Positions 61,201 through 64,000 of a DNA stretch of 64,000 nt are shown one piece after another (the first letter of the stretch is position 1; every line of letters starts with the position of its first letter). The position numbers and the translations under genes were made by a program. Under the pieces are notes generated by a model. It did no database searches. It was given only the letters and a program-made list of their open reading frames with translations, and was not told the origin of the DNA. The DNA comes from Sphingopyxis indica (lineage in GTDB: Bacteria; Pseudomonadota; Alphaproteobacteria; Sphingomonadales; Sphingomonadaceae), in assembly GCF_900188185.1 (NCBI RefSeq), contig NZ_FZPA01000005.1, positions 1 to 64,000 on the forward strand. The letters run 5' to 3'.

Positions 61201-64000
61201 AAGACCCCCGTCGCGCCGCTGCTGTTGAGCGACACCGTATCGCCGGACACGACATTGTTGAGCGACGCGCCGGCGCTGTTCAGCGTCGCGGCGGTGGTGC
61301 CGTCATAGACCTTGTCGTTCGCGAGCACGCCCGACACGGTCAGCAACCGGGGGTCGATCGTCCCCGCGCCGCTCGCGCTCGTCGGCAGGACGTAATTGGC
61401 AAGGTCGGTGCCGCCATCGGCGACGATGAAGCCGGTGATGTCGGCGGTGACGCTGGCCGCATCGACGTTCGGCGAATCATAGGTGCCGGCAGTCTGCGTC
61501 ACCGTCGCGCCCTCGCTCAGCACGAAGCCCGAAAGCTGGTAGTTCGCCGATGTCAGCGTCGCTGTGGCGTCGCCGTCATAGGTCTTGGTCGGATTGCCGA
61601 TGATCGAGGCGGTGAGCGTCGCCTGCGTGATCGTGCCGATCGTGTCGGTGATGCTCGAGCTGATGAAATAATTGCCGCCCTGCGCGCCGGTGAGCGTCAG
61701 ATTGTTCACCGTCACGGGCTTCGACGTGCCGACATTCTTGCTGTCGTCATACTGCCCGGTCACGCCCGCGGTCTGGGCGATCACCGTGTCTCCGCTCAGC
61801 ACCCCGGTGAAGCTATAGCCGGTCGATGCGGTCGGCAGCGCAGTGGTGCCATCGTAAACCTTGGTCACCGAGGCGAGGAAAATCTCGAGCGGGTCGATCG
61901 TCGCGGTCAGCCCCTGCGGCTGGACGAGATTGTAATTGCCCGCATCGGCGCCCGAGACCGTGTATCCGGCAGTCTCGACGGTCCAGGTGCCGGCGTTGGC
62001 GGTCGGGTTGCCCGACCCGTCGACGAAGGTGCCGCTGCTTCCCGCCACCGACAGGGTGACGTCGTCGGTGCCGAGCGGCCCGGTCAGCACGCCGTCGAGC
62101 GCGGCGCCGCTGTTGTCGAGCGCCGCGACCGAGCTCTGGTCGTAGGTCTTGTCGAGCGCGAGCACGCCGAGGATGTTGAGCGTCGCCGGGGTGATGATGC
62201 CGATCGGCCCGTCGGTCACCGTCGCCGCGATCGTGTAATTGCTCGCGTCCGCCCCGGTGATCGCAACATTCTGGAGGTCGACGAGGATATTGCTGCCGAC
62301 ATTCTTGCTCGCATAGGCGCCGGTGATGCCCGACGCGTCGACACTCACCGTATCGCCCGCGACCACGCCCGACAGCGTGTAGGCGCTGCCGACCGTCGGC
62401 ACGTCGAAATCGGCATTATAGACCTTGGTCACCGACGCGATCTGCAACGTCGCCTCGGTGATGTCGGCCATCAGCCCGAAGGGTTGCAGCACCGTGTAAT
62501 TACCCGCGTCGGCACCCGAAATCGCATAGCCCGTCGCGGTCACCGGAATGTCGGTGCCGACATTCTTCGTCGCGAAAGCACCGCTCGCCCCGCCCGAAAC
62601 GAGCGTCACCGTGTCGCCGCCGAATACGCCGGTCAGGCCGCCGCCACTGCTGTCGAGCGTCGCCGCGGTGGTGCCGTCATAGACCTTGTCGTTCGCGAGG
62701 ATGCCGACGACCTGCACTTCGGCGGGGGTGATCGTGCCCGCGCCGCTCGCGCTCGTCGGCAACACATAGTTGGAAAGGTTGGTGCCGCCGCCGGCGGCGA
62801 AATCGCCCGCGCCCAGCGCCGCAGTCACGGTGCGGCTGCCGACATTCTTCTGGTCATAGGCGCCGACCGTCTCGGTGACCGTCGCGCTTTCGCCCGCGAC
62901 GAAGCCCTGGAGCTGATAATTGGCGCTGGTCAGCGCTGCGGCGGTCGTGCTGTCATAGACCTTCGTCGGGTTGCCGACGATCGCGGCGATCAGCTGCGCC
63001 TGATTGATCGTCCCCGCGCCCGAGATCGACGTCGGCAGCACATAGTTCGACAGAAGCGTGCCCGGATCGGCGACGAAGTCCGACACCGCCAGATTCGCGG
63101 TCACCGTCCGCGCGCCGGCGTCAGGGCTGTCATAGGCGGCGCCCGCCGACTGGGTGATCGACCCGCCTTCGCCCGCGATGAAGCCGCCGAGCGAATAATT
63201 CGCGGCGGTCAGCGAGACGCTGGTCGTCCCGTCATAGGTCTTGGTCGGATTGCCGACGATCGCGCCGGTCAGCGCCAGCGGATTGATGTCGGCGGTGAGC
63301 CCGCCCGGCTGCGACAGCGAATAATTGCCCGCCTGCGCACCCGACAGCGCAAAACCGTCCGCCAGCACGCGCAGGTCGGTGCCGACATTCTTTTGCAGGA
63401 ACTGCGCGCTCGATCCGCTGTCGTCGAGATCGACGTCGTCGCCCGCGAGCACGCCCGACAGGCTCGCGCTGCCGAGGTCGAGCGTCGCGGCGGTCGTGCC
63501 GTCGTAGAATTTGTCGAGCGCGAGGAGGTCGACGATGGTCAGCCCGCGCGGCGTGATGTTGGCGCTGAGGCCATCGGGCTGGAACAGCTGGTAATTGCCC
63601 GCGTCGGTGCCCGAAATATCATAGCCGGTCACCGTGACGGCAATGCCGTTTCCGACATCGGGCGTCGCGAAGGCGCCCGCGGCCGAACCGCCTTCGAGCA
63701 CGACCGTGTCGCCCGCGACGACCCCGAACAGGCTAGCCGACCCCGTCAGCGTCGCGAGGGTGGTCTGGTCATAGACCTTGTTCTGCGCGCTGACCCCGAG
63801 CACGAGCAGCGGCGCGGGGGTGATCGTTCCCGGCCCGGTCGCGCTGGTCGGCAGCATATAATTCGACAGCAAGGTGCCGGTGCCCGCGACGAAGTTCGAA
63901 TTGGCGGTGAAATTGGCGGTGACGATACGCGCGCCCGCGTCGGCGCTGCCATAGTTGGCGACCACACCCGGCGCGACGGTGATGCTCTCGCCTGCGATCA
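55272..64000 (-). CDS. Giant MBG/YDG-repeat TpsA adhesin, N-terminus beyond the window
   Basis: The frame is open to the right edge; about 2908 residues of the C-terminal part are visible. The visible part is almost entirely repeats. Eight YDG-type units (for example LANDKVYDGTTAATL, then GDTVTL and a DAGNY block) lie among and before 22 MBG-type units (core AAIIGNPTKTYDGTTAATL, then GFVAGEGATVT and NYVLPTSASGAGTI). The last 18-19 MBG units form an uninterrupted array. The final about 110 residues are a unique C-terminal region (PRDLGYIMGKPHFYIPYPSLN and a TKRLRFAFPVP end). The TPS secretion domain and signal peptide must lie outside the window. The stop overlaps the start of the TpsB gene, so the order is TpsA then TpsB in one transcript. 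It is expected to be a long fibrous surface adhesin. Confidence 0.85.
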   Translation of the reverse strand, partial: IAGESITVAPGVVANYGSADAGARIVTANFTANSNFVAGTGTLLSNYMLPTSATGPGTITPAPLLVLGVSAQNKVYDQTTLATLTGSASLFGVVAGDTVVLEGGSAAGAFATPDVGNGIAVTVTGYDISGTDAGNYQLFQPDGLSANITPRGLTIVDLLALDKFYDGTTAATLDLGSASLSGVLAGDDVDLDDSGSSAQFLQKNVGTDLRVLADGFALSGAQAGNYSLSQPGGLTADINPLALTGAIVGNPTKTYDGTTSVSLTAANYSLGGFIAGEGGSITQSAGAAYDSPDAGARTVTANLAVSDFVADPGTLLSNYVLPTSISGAGTINQAQLIAAIVGNPTKVYDSTTAAALTSANYQLQGFVAGESATVTETVGAYDQKNVGSRTVTAALGAGDFAAGGGTNLSNYVLPTSASGAGTITPAEVQVVGILANDKVYDGTTAATLDSSGGGLTGVFGGDTVTLVSGGASGAFATKNVGTDIPVTATGYAISGADAGNYTVLQPFGLMADITEATLQIASVTKVYNADFDVPTVGSAYTLSGVVAGDTVSVDASGITGAYASKNVGSNILVDLQNVAITGADASNYTIAATVTDGPIGIITPATLNILGVLALDKTYDQSSVAALDNSGAALDGVLTGPLGTDDVTLSVAGSSGTFVDGSGNPTANAGTWTVETAGYTVSGADAGNYNLVQPQGLTATIDPLEIFLASVTKVYDGTTALPTASTGYSFTGVLSGDTVIAQTAGVTGQYDDSKNVGTSKPVTVNNLTLTGAQGGNYFISSSITDTIGTITQATLTASIIGNPTKTYDGDATATLTSANYQLSGFVLSEGATVTQTAGTYDSPNVDAASVTADITGFIVADGGTDLANYVLPTSASGAGTIDPRLLTVSGVLANDKVYDGTTAATLNSAGASLNNVVSGDTVSLNSSGATGVFAQADVGTNIAVTASGYTLDNNPFGNYVLQQPQGLSADITAALLTLTEVSRVYNGLTTLPTDAAAYTLSGIVAGDAVTVDAAAAAASGSYADKNVGTGILVTIGNLGLTGADAGNYSIVSSITDEAIGTITPAMLTATIIGDPTKTYDGNTAATLTSANYQLSGFVLSEGATVGQTAGLYNSANVVEANSVTATLGAGDFTADSGTDLNNYILPTSATGAGTIDPAALTAAIVGDPTKTYDGTTAATLTGANYSLTGFVAGEGASVTETAGVYDSANAGSRTVTATLTGGDFTANGGTLLSNYVLPTSASGAGMIDQALLTAAIIGDPTKTYDGNSAATLTSANYQLTGFVAGEGATVTETAGLYDSANAGSRTVTATLTGGDFTADSGTLLANYVLPTTASGAGTIDQAALTIAIIGDPTKTYDGNSAATLTSANYSLTGFVAGEGATVTETMGLYDSANAGSRTVTATLTGGDFTANGGTLLSNYILPTSASGAGTIDQALLTAAIIGDPTKTYDGTTAATLTSGNYQLSGFVAGEGATVTETAGLYDSANAGSRTVTAALGVGDFTADSGTLLANYVLPTSASGAGTIDQAVLTASIVGIPTKVYDANSAITLAPGDYQLTGFVSGEGATITQTAGLFDDPNAGIRQITAMLAAGDFTADSGTLLANYVLPTEATGAGLIERAQLTAAIIGNPTKTYDGTTVATLGSANYSLSGFVAGQGATVTETMGLYDSANAGSRTVTASLGSADFTADSGTLLTNYILPTSATGAGTITQATLTAAIIGNPTKTYDGTAAATLTGANYQLSGFVAGEGATVTETMGLYDSANAGSRTVTATLGAGDFTADSGTLLANYVLPTSASGAGTIAQALLTAAIIGNPTKTYDGTTAAMLTSANYQLSGFVAGEGATVTETAGLYGSANAGVRTVTATLTGSDFTATGGTLLSNYVLPTSASGLGTIDQAELTAAIIGNPTKTYDGTTAATLTSANYQLSGFVAGEGASVTETMGLYGSANAGTRTVTATLTGGDFTADSGTLLSNYILPTSASGLGTIDRAQLTAAIVGNPTKTYDGTTAATLTSANYRLTGFVAGESATVTETAGTYAAANAGPRLVTATLDSGDFAAGSGTLLSNYILPTSATGLGTIAQALLTAAIIGNPTKTYDGTTAATLTSANYQLSGFAAGEGATVTETMGLYGSANAGTRTVTAALGSGDFTADSGTLLSNYVLPTSASGLGTIAQALLIASIIGDPTKTYDGTTAATLTSGNYQLSGFIAGEGASVTQTAGTYDSANAGARTVTAVLGSGDFAADSGTLLSNYALPTSASGAGTIDQALLTVAIIGNPTRAYDGTTAATLTSANFGLTGFVAGEGATVTRTAGTYASANAGPRLVTASLAAGDFAADSGTLLANYILPTSASGLGTIDRAPLTAAIIGNPTKTYDGNTAATLTSANYSLSGFVAGEGATVTETMGLYDSANAGGRTVTAALDTGDFTADSGTLLANYILPATASGAGTIDQALLTASIVGNPTKAYDGTTAAILTSANYQLSGFVAGESATVTETAGLYDDPNAGSRMVSAALGADDFAAGSGTLLSNYVLPTSASGTGTIERALLIAAIIGNPTKTYDATAGASLTSANYQLAGFAAGEGATVTETAGLYDSANAGSRTVTATLDAGDFAADSGTLFSNYILPTSASGMGTIDPALLTAAIIGDPTKIYDGNAVATLTSANYSLTGFIAGEGASVTQTVGAYDSAHAGDRTVTASLSAGDFAADSGTLLSNYVLPTEAAGLGTIDPAQLAVSITGFPTKPYDGNDLAFLTPPDYTITGFAPGEGATITQAQGNYANSDAGIWQVQATIDASQYRPGSGTDLSNYILPTLAVGPGAILPNTTPRDLGYIMGKPHFYIPYPSLNGLNQGYTNTLAGLPTIIALGGEGLDADGYWLRTGQPVINSIEGVLQQGYRTKRLRFAFPVPAASQQAPARP
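55570..60803. repeat. Tandem coding repeat array, 276-base period
   Basis: Successive copies of the MBG unit recur every 276 bases (92 codons), for example the repeated GTCATAGGCCTTGGTCGG-type segments at about 56345, 56621 and 56897. There are about 19 units. Neighbouring units are near-identical in protein sequence but differ by many silent and conservative changes, with recurring alternatives at a few positions (NP/DP, TS/TG, AGL/MGL). Units toward 60.8 kb and the last one near 55.8 kb are the most diverged. Confidence 0.85.

Noticed and set aside
1..64000. rRNA, tRNA or known riboswitches
   Set aside because: Intergenic spaces were read on both strands; nothing with the conserved cores of these RNAs was recognised.

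Overview
The window is GC-rich, gene-dense DNA with short, often overlapping gene junctions. Together with the gene families present (SapC, DUF2341-ExbB, the hut set with hutF and hutG, and dispersed inverted repeats), it suggests an alphaproteobacterium of the Sphingomonadaceae, something like Sphingopyxis or Sphingomonas. That placement is an inference. I saw no rRNA, tRNA, CRISPR array, insertion sequence or integrase.

Region 1 (1-26304, all minus strand) is a surface-adhesin locus. Read in the direction of transcription it begins with a cell-surface signalling module: an STN-TonB_C hybrid, a TonB, an ECF sigma factor and a FecR-type regulator. An AraC-type regulator follows. Then comes a long gene train: a two-partner-secretion transporter (TpsB), a signal-peptide/DUF2341/LamG-like/ExbB fusion, ExbD, a small membrane protein, a second TonB, an outer-membrane porin, a small secreted protein, a 4132-residue filamentous-haemagglutinin-type TpsA ending in a DUF3739-like region, SapC, an OmpH/Skp-like periplasmic protein, and the start of a membrane protein cut by the window edge. 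The joining of two-partner secretion to a dedicated ExbB/ExbD/TonB motor is the most unusual large-scale feature here.

Region 2 (about 26.3-33.5 kb) is an accessory segment that looks less GC-rich. It holds a VapBC pair with a candidate operator. A compact four-gene cassette of unknown function follows: a zinc-ribbon protein with an R-x4-H (HEPN-like) motif, a DUF5677-type protein, a GGCT-like protein and a CxxC/HNH-like protein. Convergent to it are another R-H-x-I-x-H protein and a short AbiEi-like winged-helix protein. The content resembles a defence or toxin-antitoxin hotspot.

Region 3 (33.5-37.5 kb) holds an alpha/beta hydrolase, a ferritin-like/GtrA/glycosyltransferase operon and a glycine-zipper envelope protein.

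Region 4 (37.6-45.0 kb) is a complete five-step histidine-utilisation cluster: hutF-hutC leftward and hutI-hutH-hutG-hutU rightward from a shared control region with a palindrome. Histidine is converted via urocanate, imidazolonepropionate, formiminoglutamate and N-formylglutamate to glutamate and formate. Just downstream lies a remnant of a PQQ-glucose-dehydrogenase C-terminus, then a PilZ-HTH fusion protein.

Region 5 (45.9-53.3 kb) is an acyl-CoA catabolic cluster: an IclR regulator divergent from a short-chain dehydrogenase, an acyl-CoA dehydrogenase, a mesaconyl-CoA-transferase-like class III CoA transferase, a thiolase and a methylsuccinyl-CoA-dehydrogenase-like enzyme. Its intergenic gaps carry three different inverted repeats.

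Region 6 (53.5-64.0 kb, minus strand) is a second two-partner-secretion pair. A giant TpsA, open at the right edge, is built of MBG/YDG-type repeats including a tandem array with a 276-base period. Its stop codon overlaps the start of its TpsB.
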